From an uncultured bacterium (GTDB lineage: Bacteria; Hydrogenedentota; Hydrogenedentia; Hydrogenedentales; Hydrogenedentaceae), in contig CALLRP010000002.1 in assembly GCA_938014335.1 (NCBI GenBank), positions 1 to 64,000 on the forward strand: DNA of 64,000 bases. Reading direction: 5' to 3'. Position 1 is the stretch's first letter. The number at the start of each line of letters is the position of its first letter. Position numbers and translations under genes: made by a program. Below are positions 17,740 through 26,239 of this stretch, one piece after another. The notes under the pieces are model-generated. The model was given only the letters and a program-made list of their open reading frames with translations, did no database searches and was not told the DNA's origin.

Positions 17740-20700
17740 CTATCCTGGATTTTCAATATATAATATAGGAATAGACAGATTATTTGCGATTTCAGGGATA
17801 TCGTTTCTATATGTAAATAAAACGATTTGGTGTTCTTCTCCTAATGTTTTAAGGGTATTTAATGTTTGAATAAGTTGGGGGTAGTCGTGTTGAATGAATG
17901 GGTCGTCTAATAAAAGGGGTAGGGGTTCTTTGAGGTAATGTGGAATTTTCATTAGAGCCACTCTCATAGCGAAATATAGTTGCTCCAGAACAGCTTCATT
18001 GGGAGGGATTTCCCCTAATGAGAAGGGCTCCCCTGTTTCCGAAGAAATCAGTTTTAGGGTTAAGTCGGGCTCTACAAGTACACCTCTATATCTTTTATTA
18101 TTAAACTTCATAAAAAGATGGTTCATTTGTTTTTGTAAAGGTTCCGCAATTTTATGGTAGCGGTAGGAGGACAACTGGTGTAACATAGATATCGCCAGCA
18201 GGATACTTTCCTGCTCATATTGTATAACTTTCCACTGCATTTCGTAGTAATTCTTTTCCTCTAAAATTTCATTGAGGGGTCTTGATTTTTTTATTAACTC
18301 CTCTACCTCTCCTTGTAGATTCTGTGTATTATTCTGGATTTGTTCCTGTTCGGTTGTTTTCCGCTCTATGAGATGTTGCAACTCTTCTTCATCTTCTGCT
18401 GGAACCGTTGGAACAAAATCTTTTGTGAGTTGTTCCATTTCTTCTATGGTTTTGTCATTAAGGAGTTGTTGAAGTTGGAGTTCTGTTTGTTCAATCCGTG
18501 AAAAGAGGTTATGTGCTTCTTCTGCCTTAGCACACTTCTCTTTCCATTCGGAAATATTACTTACCCCTGCCCATGCTAATATCGTCTGTATTTGCTCCCT
18601 ATTTTGGGAGATTTCTTCATCCAATTTTTGAATCTGTTGGTGCAAATCAAGTCGCCTTTTACGCAGTTCGGCTACTTGGCTTTTGAGTTTAAGATAAGCT
18701 TCCTCCGCCTGATAATATGCATGGAATGTTTCCCGTGTTAACGGTTCATCGGGTTTCATAAGATTAGATTGAATAAGTTCTTTCCCTATTCTGTTTAGGA
18801 TTTCCTCTTTAATTTTAAGATGAATTTTTCTAATATATTCTTCTTTACGCGATATCGTATCTGCTAATTGTTGGTATTGCTCTCGTAGGTCCCAAAGCCG
18901 ACGATTATACATTCGTGCTTTTTCTTGTAGTTCGAATACTTTTCGACGGTAGGATTCTATCTTTTCTTCATTTTCAAGAGAAATGCCGACCTGTTCAAAT
19001 AGATTCCTCATGTCCACGAAAAGGTCGTTTGTCCGAGATTGATGAATTGCGAAAATATTTTCTGCTTTCTGAACCTGCTGGGATATATCTTCCTGTTGCT
19101 TCAGCCAAACACAGTATTCATCATATAACCCTTGTAACTCACGGGTATGTTGCACATTTGCCTTGTTGAGCAATGTGGTTATAGGGTGATGTTTTATATA
19201 TTCTAACGAAACAATTTTTTGAATTTTTTCTTTTAATTGTTCTTGAAAAATATGGAGTTCTTTCAAAATTTTTTTGTTATTCAAATATGAGAATAAAAAA
19301 TAGAAAAAACCTAATCCCACAGCACTGGCAAACCATAGGGATTCTTGTTTATGTAAGAATATATAAAGCCCTATAAGTAAAATTCCCAATGAAAAACAAA
19401 GGGAGCCTAATACCAATTCGATGGGTTGCCTTGATTTTGTGTGACGTTTTAATGCTTCCGCTTCTTCCCATTGTTTTTCTAATTCCTGTTGCTCTTCTTC
19501 GGGTTTATCTTTATATTTCAAATAATCTTCGAGTATTTTTTCAAAATCTGTTACCCCTGAAAATAATTCTTTAAAAGGTTGGACCTGTTCCTCTACAGAA
19601 GAATATTCTTTTTTAAGTTCATTAACTTGCACCTCACTTTTCTGTGTTTCCTTCAAAGAACTCCTATACAAATCAATAGCAAAATCCACCTTTTGATAAT
19701 ACATATCATCTTTTTGTATTGCTATGGGTAATTCCGCAATAATCTTTTCCACTTCTTGAATTTGTTCCCGTATTTTCTCCCGTTGATTATAGAGTTCTTG
19801 CAATACCTCTTCATTACTGAAAATATGTCTTACATAGTCTTCGAAGTTTTTCTGGTAATCTCGAATATAATCAATAGGTACGAAAGCACTGTGATGAAGT
19901 TCTAATTCATGTTGGTTAATTTCTTTTGTAATGTCTTCAATCTCTCCCTGTAGCCTTTGTTTTTGGTATTCTGCATGATTGATAGCCATCTCAGATTGAA
20001 GGATGAAGGGGTTTTGGTCTATAGGAAAATCTCTATAGATTGAATATGCAAAAGAGCGAGAAGTTAGTTCGTTTAATTTTTCTTGGAGGGCTTTGGCATC
20101 ATTCTTTCTTCTCCAGAGGGAATATTGACGAGCATATAATAATCTGTTTTGTAGTTCTTCACATTCAGATTGAATAATCCTCAATTTTTCTTTTAACTCT
20201 CTTAAATATGTTTTTCCCCGTCGAATAGTATCAAAATTTGCCTTTGCCTGTTCATATTCATCCATACACCTTTTCAACTGTTCTTCTATATAATTTCGGG
20301 GGCGTTTCTGGGTTCGTTCCGTTCCAATGGATTGGAGATACCCCTGTAGAGAATGGATTATATTCCGGATGGATTTTTCTGTTGTCCCTGTGTCTATTAA
20401 ACAACGAAGATGCTCGCTAATTTTACTACGATTACTGAGGAGTCCTGAACTTTCTAATTTTTTCTGTGAGATTACTACTACCTCTGTGAAAATCTCTCGA
20501 TTTAAATCGATATGATTTTTTAAGTAATCAAGTTCGCCATTGGGATACATAGAAAAGGTATTCGTTATTTCCTTCGCCTCCAATCCTTCATAAATTCTCA
20601 ATGATACTTCTGGTCCAAATGTGCGGTGAAGGTGTATGGGAAGTCCTGAATTCAGACAATAGACGATATTTCCTCGATAATCTTGCGTATGCCAGGGTGT

Positions 20701-20901
20701 AAATTTATAATAATTTTCGGTTAATGATGCCTCTCTTTTTATTGAGGCTTTCTGGCCAAACAACATATCCAATAAAAATTGGAGTAAGGTATTTTTCTCA
20801 TTGTCATCTTGTAAAAAAACAATTTGGAACCCTTTATCAAATTCAAGGGGAACTTTTTGTAGTTTTCCAAAACCGTAGATATGTCCTTTTATGAATTCCA
20901 T
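17740..20901 (-). CDS. YhaN/SbcC/Rad50-like coiled-coil protein with degenerate ATPase motifs
   Basis: A 1053-residue SMC-like protein of the YhaN type, the partner class of YhaO/Mre11-like phosphoesterases. It opens with the family signature HIYGFGKL. Long coiled coils follow, interrupted by two hydrophobic segments around residues 490-545, and it ends in an ATPase-like half. Walker B (LPLLLDDPF, ~994-1002) is intact. The P-loop is not: where relatives read GPNEAGKST this protein reads LQDDNEKNT (residues 30-38), losing both glycines. The ABC signature (PPNEAVLEQLY) lacks Ser-x-Gly and the switch His is Tyr1031. The frame overlaps the YhaO-like gene by 13 bases, so translation is coupled. 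It is intact and probably functional, but ATP hydrolysis is doubtful. Confidence 0.8.
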   Translation of the reverse strand: MEFIKGHIYGFGKLQKVPLEFDKGFQIVFLQDDNEKNTLLQFLLDMLFGQKASIKREASLTENYYKFTPWHTQDYRGNIVYCLNSGLPIHLHRTFGPEVSLRIYEGLEAKEITNTFSMYPNGELDYLKNHIDLNREIFTEVVVISQKKLESSGLLSNRSKISEHLRCLIDTGTTEKSIRNIIHSLQGYLQSIGTERTQKRPRNYIEEQLKRCMDEYEQAKANFDTIRRGKTYLRELKEKLRIIQSECEELQNRLLYARQYSLWRRKNDAKALQEKLNELTSRSFAYSIYRDFPIDQNPFILQSEMAINHAEYQKQRLQGEIEDITKEINQHELELHHSAFVPIDYIRDYQKNFEDYVRHIFSNEEVLQELYNQREKIREQIQEVEKIIAELPIAIQKDDMYYQKVDFAIDLYRSSLKETQKSEVQVNELKKEYSSVEEQVQPFKELFSGVTDFEKILEDYLKYKDKPEEEQQELEKQWEEAEALKRHTKSRQPIELVLGSLCFSLGILLIGLYIFLHKQESLWFASAVGLGFFYFLFSYLNNKKILKELHIFQEQLKEKIQKIVSLEYIKHHPITTLLNKANVQHTRELQGLYDEYCVWLKQQEDISQQVQKAENIFAIHQSRTNDLFVDMRNLFEQVGISLENEEKIESYRRKVFELQEKARMYNRRLWDLREQYQQLADTISRKEEYIRKIHLKIKEEILNRIGKELIQSNLMKPDEPLTRETFHAYYQAEEAYLKLKSQVAELRKRRLDLHQQIQKLDEEISQNREQIQTILAWAGVSNISEWKEKCAKAEEAHNLFSRIEQTELQLQQLLNDKTIEEMEQLTKDFVPTVPAEDEEELQHLIERKTTEQEQIQNNTQNLQGEVEELIKKSRPLNEILEEKNYYEMQWKVIQYEQESILLAISMLHQLSSYRYHKIAEPLQKQMNHLFMKFNNKRYRGVLVEPDLTLKLISSETGEPFSLGEIPPNEAVLEQLYFAMRVALMKIPHYLKEPLPLLLDDPFIQHDYPQLIQTLNTLKTLGEEHQIVLFTYRNDIPEIANNLSIPILYIENPG

Positions 20902-22061
20902 TCTTGTGGAACCTCACAACTTTCAACTGCGGGAATTTTTAAAGTTATTTCTTCTGCAACTCTTACCGCAAGATGGGTGGCTCGGCTGACCATTCTACAA
21001 AGAGAGGGATTTGGGGCGTATTTTTTTTCTTCTAATGCTTGCTTAAAAAATTCTGATAATACTGTTACTTCGCGTATATCTTCTGGATTTTCAAACCCTT
21101 CGATATCCCCCTCAATGCTCCATGTTAAAAATACTCCTTCTTCCTGTAAGGATTCGATTGTTTCGGGAATATTTTTCAAAATATGGGGTGATATAGTCCC
21201 CCATAAGCGAATATGTATAAAACAAGGTTTTACAACTTTATTAAATTCACTTCGTAATTGTGCTAAAAGTTCTTCCGTGTTAATGGTAGAAGTAAGATCT
21301 ATATCTCTAACTTCTTGAACAAATTGTTGTGTGGATATATGTTCAACTTTAGAAACTTCCCATCGGTTATTCAGCAATTGAAACTGTATCCCAAGCACAC
21401 CAAAAGGAGGTTTATCATCAAAACAGATAGGGTTGGGTAGTCCACAACAGCAAGCAATCCGTTTTGAACTACTGTACATTTGTTTAAAACCATTTCCTTT
21501 ACCTACTGCAACATACGAAATAACATAAGGTAATTTTTCAAACCAGTAGGATACATCATCCTTGCTGTCTGATATAGGCAAATTATATGTGGTTAAGATG
21601 TGGTTTTTTCCATCCGTATTTGAAGGGATATCGAATTCCTTAATACTTGTTTCCTTTATATTTTCATCTGTAAGAGCATAGACAACCAGAGGAATTTTAT
21701 CTGCTTCCCATCTCTTTCTTGCGTTTAAGTTCATTATGACAACATTATCAGGAAAGTTTTCTACCATGTATGGGGAATATTCATTGATTGGGTCAGAATC
21801 ACCAGGGACAATAAGAATAGGGACAGGCATGATAGATTCAAATTGTTCCCATAGAAACGAAAAGGTTTGTTCTGTTATACATTCTGAATCAAACAAATTA
21901 CCGGTTATAAGCAAAGCATCCGCTTTATATTCAAATACTTTTTGGATAATACTTTGGAATACTTCTCTTTGTTTCTTTCTTCGTATTTGCCCATATTCTC
22001 GATGAGAACAAGCAAAAAAAGGTTTATCTAAATATAAATTTGCAGTATGTAGAATGAACAT
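20889..22061 (-). CDS. YhaO/Mre11-like metallophosphoesterase-fold protein lacking metal ligands
   Basis: Homologous to the exonuclease subunit YhaO/SbcD/Mre11 by order and context of motifs: HTANLYLDKPF, ITGNLFDSE, VPGDSDPINEYSPY and VAVGKGNG. Each motif has lost its ligands compared with the usual D-x-H, GDLFD, GNHD and GHxH forms. Numbered from the ATG: Asn8, Tyr10, Asn55, Asp88, Ser89, Lys188 and Asn190. The fold seems kept, but nuclease activity is unlikely. Two starts are possible, TTG at 22070 and ATG at 22061; the ATG fits AGG spacing and the family N-terminus. It overlaps the downstream YhaN-like gene and lies 28 bases after the glycosyltransferase-like gene. Confidence 0.78.
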   Translation of the reverse strand: MFILHTANLYLDKPFFACSHREYGQIRRKKQREVFQSIIQKVFEYKADALLITGNLFDSECITEQTFSFLWEQFESIMPVPILIVPGDSDPINEYSPYMVENFPDNVVIMNLNARKRWEADKIPLVVYALTDENIKETSIKEFDIPSNTDGKNHILTTYNLPISDSKDDVSYWFEKLPYVISYVAVGKGNGFKQMYSSSKRIACCCGLPNPICFDDKPPFGVLGIQFQLLNNRWEVSKVEHISTQQFVQEVRDIDLTSTINTEELLAQLRSEFNKVVKPCFIHIRLWGTISPHILKNIPETIESLQEEGVFLTWSIEGDIEGFENPEDIREVTVLSEFFKQALEEKKYAPNPSLCRMVSRATHLAVRVAEEITLKIPAVESCEVPQEWNS

Positions 22062-22089
22062 ATTGTTCAACCTGTTTCCCGTTTTGGGG

Positions 22090-23040
22090 CTAAGAGTATA
22101 TTATATCAATTTGAGGTTCTCGCTTTGATAGGGCGTCTAAAAAGCCTCTATGCCGCCAGTATCGGAATGAACGGCGATACATTTGTTGAAAGTTTTTAGA
22201 ATCTTCAACAAGTTTTAGACAAACTCGGTGGTAGTATGGAATAAGAAAAGAATTAGCCATTCGAACTAAAAGCGATGGATAGAGTTTATAATTCACAACT
22301 ACCTGATAGTCATTGGGAAATAATCTCAAATAACAACCCATTGAATACCCCCTACGGTAATGATATTTGCACATATCCAGATAAGAACTTCCTTTCCAGA
22401 ACCAGCAAACAGCTTGGTCATCAATATATAAAGGGCACCCCTCATGGGATAATCGTTTTACTAATTCTACTTCTGCAAATTCTTGAAAAAAAAAGGATTT
22501 GTTAAAGGCCCCTCCGTGAATAACAAGTTCACGGGGAATACTCATATTATATAATGAAAAGTGGAAAGGCGTTATCTGTGTGAGTTGTTCTGCTGTTGGA
22601 GGGGCATCTTCCGGTAAAAGCCATGGAGTAATACTTTTCGGAGAAAGTCGCGGATGTAGGAGTAATGCTCCACCAATACATGCTTTCCCTCGATACACAT
22701 ATTGCATATGAACATGGCGTTGTATCCATTCTCCTGAAGGTAATACTTCCGGCATACTGCACAATATCCAATTCCCTCTCGCTTCACGAAATCCTAAATT
22801 CCATGCCGATATCAGGGAATCTCCTTGATATGGGATGTAGCGGACGATTAATGGGGACCCTTTTGATAAAGAAGAAACTAATGTTCGGGTTTCTTCTAAG
22901 GGATTTGTTTCTACAATGATCCATTCAAATTGTGCTAAAGGATAGTTTTGGTGCTCTAAATGTAAAAACCATGGTGTCACGCACCCGGATAAATCTTTGC
23001 CTACCATTAACACACTGACATTGATTTCATTTGCTGACAT
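22090..23040 (-). CDS. Family 2 glycosyltransferase-like protein with atypical active site
   Basis: A 316-residue protein with the GT-A/GT2 layout: an N-terminal strand VSVLMVGKDLSG, the strand FEWIIVETNP, the helix region LISAWNLGFREARGNW, a central acceptor region and an aromatic-rich C-terminus. The usual nucleotide-sugar Asp (VDDGS-like) reads VETNP, and the DxD metal motif after ARGNW reads CSMPEVLP, so sugar-nucleotide chemistry may be lost. No membrane helix is clear. It is the first gene of the operon with the YhaO-like, YhaN-like and C45 hydrolase genes and diverges from the YfhO-like gene. Family assignment rests on overall pattern, so confidence is moderate. Confidence 0.65.
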   Translation of the reverse strand: MSANEINVSVLMVGKDLSGCVTPWFLHLEHQNYPLAQFEWIIVETNPLEETRTLVSSLSKGSPLIVRYIPYQGDSLISAWNLGFREARGNWILCSMPEVLPSGEWIQRHVHMQYVYRGKACIGGALLLHPRLSPKSITPWLLPEDAPPTAEQLTQITPFHFSLYNMSIPRELVIHGGAFNKSFFFQEFAEVELVKRLSHEGCPLYIDDQAVCWFWKGSSYLDMCKYHYRRGYSMGCYLRLFPNDYQVVVNYKLYPSLLVRMANSFLIPYYHRVCLKLVEDSKNFQQMYRRSFRYWRHRGFLDALSKREPQIDIIYS

Positions 23041-23160
23041 TCCGAAACTTTCTTCCCTTTTTTGTTATTATAGAAGAGTACAAAGATAATATACAGAAAA
23101 AGGTATTCTTATTTCCATAACATAATTGTGTCATTGTTCCATGAACAGGGTTTATCAGGT

Positions 23161-25443
23161 ATGTCGCAAGTAGCGAGTAAAATTTCGGAGTTTCACCGTT
23201 TCCCCTTTTGGGGAACATTACTCGGGGGTATTTTCTTACTGTTCATGATACGAATTTATTGGGACCCATCCCTTGCAACAAATGTGGTTAATGACCATAA
23301 AAAGGAAATTTGGGTCAACACCCAATATTCTGTATGGGGTCCAATATGGAAGTATGGCTTTGACCGCATCGGGAAAGGAGAAGTACCTCACTGGAACCCG
23401 TACCAACTTTGTGGACAGCCCTATCTGGTTGATATACGAACCGCCTTGTTTCAACCCTTACACCTCCTTTTCTGGAGATTGGATTTTGCATATGCATATC
23501 AGTGGTATATTTTCCTATCGCTCTCTCTTCTGGGTATTGGTTTTTTAATATGGGGGCGAATTTTAGAAATTCCTTATCCTGCTCTCATCCCTGGGTTAGT
23601 CTCTCTCTTGTTTTCAGGACCCGTACTCTGTGTTCAAATGTCATTGCCCCTACTCAGTGGTTCTGTATGGCTTCTATTCCTTTTAAGTGGAATCGTGTAT
23701 TTTGTTGAAACCCCTTCCGCTCGTAGCTCACTGATTCTATTGTTTATCTGGACCGCTTTGATTTTATCGGGGAGTATCGAATGTATTTTTACAGGCTCTA
23801 TCATGCTGATTTTCTTCCCTTTTGTATTCCGTAGCTTCTTTATGCTCGCTATAGAAAAAAAATCCCTTACTATAATCTTTAAGGTGATATGTATTTTAAT
23901 TTTAGGACTTATGATAAGTGCCTTTACATGGGTTCCTTTCTTGATATGGTTAATTAATACAGGTCAGCATTGGGGACAATTTATTAGTTTTCCTCTATCG
24001 GCGCATTTTCCCGAAACATTGTATATATCGCTCTTCCAATTCTTTTTGCCAATGTTATCCGGGGAGTTATCCGAACTACCCATTTTCTACCCCGGACTTA
24101 TAAGTCTCATTTTTATTATCCCTGCATTCTTTGACCGTGAACTTCGTTCTATTGTGTTATTTCATGTATGTATTTTGCTATTTTTCTTTTTACTGTTCTT
24201 TGTCAATATTGATTATGCTCGAATACTTCAAAAAGGAATGCTTATTCTTGTTTCTATTTCCTTTTCAACATTATCGGGAATAGGTTTTCATCGGTTGCTC
24301 CTAAAAGGAAGGGATATAAGTTCCCCGTATGTCTGGATTTCAGGTATCCTTGTCCTGTTATTGCTTATCGCCTTAATTCTAATAAGCAATCCATGGACAA
24401 AAGGAATTTCCATTCTACTTTTTGTCCTTCTTGTTCCAGCAATACTTATTCGTATACGCAAGATCAATTCGGTTCTCTGTGTTTTCATTGCACTATTAAG
24501 TTTTATTGAATTGTATTATTTACTTCGTCCCTTTCTTCCTGAAAGTTATATCCCTGTTATTAAAAGCAAGGACGCTTCTACAGAATTCATTCGGCAACTC
24601 CGCTACCAAACAGGAACAGGAAAAGGTTTTATCCTATCCGAACCTGGTACTATTCTATGGTCAGAAAATCTTGGAATGTATTATCACTGGCAATTAGTTA
24701 ATGGGGAAGTTTTACCAAAGGACACATATTCTCAAATATGGATAGAGTCACTTTTCAAAAATAAAAAAGAAAAATTACAACTGTTGAAAAATCCGCTTTT
24801 AACCATTAGTGGAGTACAGTGGGTATTTGCTCCTCCTATACAAAAAAATAATACTGATGAGAAAGAATTAAAAAACTGGCGGAAAATGGAACAAGTCCCC
24901 TTTGTTGAGGTTTATGAAAATACACAACCGGTGCCAAGATGCTTCTGGATAGGTAAATATAAAAATGCATCTACTTTTGAAGAGGCTATGGATATTGTAA
25001 TCAATGGAAAATTTTCACCCTTTACAGAGTGCATTGTTCAATCGGATGTTGCTATCCCCATAAGCAAAAAAGTTACAGAAACACTAAACACTTCTTCCCA
25101 AGAAAGTATAAAAATTTCAGAAAACATAGTTATAGCCAGCATTCAAGAAGAAAATCCGGAGTCTATTTCTATACAGGTAAAAGCCCCAAAAGCAGGATTT
25201 TTAGTTTTGTTAGACACATATTGTTCAGGTTGGCAAGCATTTATTGATGGTGAACAGACTCAAATATTCCGCGCCAACGGTATCTTTAGAGGTGTTCCTA
25301 TCTCGGGAGGGGTCCATCAGGTTATATTTCAATACACAAGTCCCGGCTGGCATATCGGAAAGATACTAACACTGGCTTCTCTCCTCTTAACCTTTATATT
25401 TATTATTGGGGAATATTTTTACAGCAAAAAAGGAACCATATAA
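23161..25443 (+). CDS. YfhO-family multi-spanning membrane protein
   Basis: Large polytopic inner-membrane protein of the YfhO family (GT-C-like fold). In Bacillus, YfhO is implicated in glycosylating lipoteichoic acid; here a lipid-linked sugar transferase role on surface glycans is inferred. The N-terminal ~460 residues contain roughly twelve hydrophobic helices. The C-terminal soluble part ends with the family pattern LLDTYCSGWQAFIDGEQ, RANGIFRGVPI and a last helix. PHWNPYQLCGQP near the N-terminus is also typical. The longest frame opens at a GTG at 23128, but the ATG at 23161 has better upstream AACAGGG and starts nearer the usual N-terminus. The gene is divergent from the GT-like operon. 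Confidence 0.84.
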   Translation: MSQVASKISEFHRFPFWGTLLGGIFLLFMIRIYWDPSLATNVVNDHKKEIWVNTQYSVWGPIWKYGFDRIGKGEVPHWNPYQLCGQPYLVDIRTALFQPLHLLFWRLDFAYAYQWYIFLSLSLLGIGFLIWGRILEIPYPALIPGLVSLLFSGPVLCVQMSLPLLSGSVWLLFLLSGIVYFVETPSARSSLILLFIWTALILSGSIECIFTGSIMLIFFPFVFRSFFMLAIEKKSLTIIFKVICILILGLMISAFTWVPFLIWLINTGQHWGQFISFPLSAHFPETLYISLFQFFLPMLSGELSELPIFYPGLISLIFIIPAFFDRELRSIVLFHVCILLFFFLLFFVNIDYARILQKGMLILVSISFSTLSGIGFHRLLLKGRDISSPYVWISGILVLLLLIALILISNPWTKGISILLFVLLVPAILIRIRKINSVLCVFIALLSFIELYYLLRPFLPESYIPVIKSKDASTEFIRQLRYQTGTGKGFILSEPGTILWSENLGMYYHWQLVNGEVLPKDTYSQIWIESLFKNKKEKLQLLKNPLLTISGVQWVFAPPIQKNNTDEKELKNWRKMEQVPFVEVYENTQPVPRCFWIGKYKNASTFEEAMDIVINGKFSPFTECIVQSDVAIPISKKVTETLNTSSQESIKISENIVIASIQEENPESISIQVKAPKAGFLVLLDTYCSGWQAFIDGEQTQIFRANGIFRGVPISGGVHQVIFQYTSPGWHIGKILTLASLLLTFIFIIGEYFYSKKGTI

Positions 25444-25539
25444 TGTTAATATTCCAAAGGTGGGAATCAATTATCATTTAAGACATTTGCATATCTTTTA
25501 TCCCATGTCTTTATTGAGATGAATTAAGAAACGGATATT

Positions 25540-25998
25540 CTAATTCTGAAAATAAATATTTTTTGTATTCGATTCAAGTAGATTGTCGGGATTCGGATTA
25601 TGGAAATTAGGATAAAGTAATTTGCCATCACCATCATAAAGACCAAAAGCGGGCAAACCTGTATTTGCAATACCTAATAATATTTGGGGTTTTCCATCAA
25701 GTCCGCAAAAGATGATGGCCGAACTTTTTAACTTGTCATTTGCTTCTAATTGAATCGAGCCCTTTCCTTCTGCATAAGATAAACCAATTTGTGGAGTTCC
25801 TTCCGGTGTTATTTTAAGGTATAAACGACTTTGATTTTTATCATCATCGAAATGCAAGATAGTATTCCCCTTTATATCTATTTCCAATTTTGCTTTTGCA
25901 ACACCCTTTTCATTTTCTAAAATAATCTTTTTGGTGCGAAGTGTATTGATGCATAATCTATCAAATATTATAGAAAGTAAATAACGAAATAAATTCAT
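25540..25998 (-). CDS. Hypothetical beta-repeat protein
   Basis: A 152-residue protein without a recognised family. After a hydrophobic N-terminal ~20 residues it shows a regular beta-strand/turn pattern of the type ENEKGVAKAKLEI, FDDDKNQSRLYLKI, GLDGKPQILLGI and YDGDGKLLYPNF. Each unit has an acidic-Gly-Lys turn, as in other short proteins with repeated DxDGK turns. GGGAGG sits seven bases before the ATG, so it is very probably translated. It stands alone between the YfhO-like gene (convergent) and glpK (divergent). Function unknown; an envelope-associated beta-solenoid or propeller fragment is possible. Confidence 0.6.
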   Translation of the reverse strand: MNLFRYLLSIIFDRLCINTLRTKKIILENEKGVAKAKLEIDIKGNTILHFDDDKNQSRLYLKITPEGTPQIGLSYAEGKGSIQLEANDKLKSSAIIFCGLDGKPQILLGIANTGLPAFGLYDGDGKLLYPNFHNPNPDNLLESNTKNIYFQN

Positions 25999-26159
25999 AA
26001 ACTATACCTCCCTATGTTTTATTTACTTATCGTTAATTCTTTTTCTTCTATATACATAATATTTATAGTTTTTCTTTAAATTATATCTTTATAACCCTAT
26101 TTTTCCATATTTATTTTTAATTTGTCAAGATGAAATTATTTTTACTATGAGATTTAAAT

Positions 26160-26187
26160 TTGACAGGTCTGGTATTTTATAAATAAT
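26160..26187 (+). promoter_or_regulatory. Candidate sigma-70 promoter of glpK
   Basis: TTGACA at 26160-26165 is a perfect -35 hexamer. AATAAT at 26182-26187 follows after 16 bases as a usable -10. The predicted start lies ~45 bases before the glpK ATG. No operator is obvious. Confidence 0.45.
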
Positions 26188-26239
26188 AATGTTAATAATA
26201 AGTATTTTCCGTAAAAAAGTATAGGTAAAGGAAAGGAAT

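Noticed and set aside
20889-22061. Pseudogene interpretation of the YhaO-like gene
   Set aside because: The frame is intact, start and stop are coupled to neighbours, and substitutions are concentrated in catalytic motifs while flanking residues are kept.
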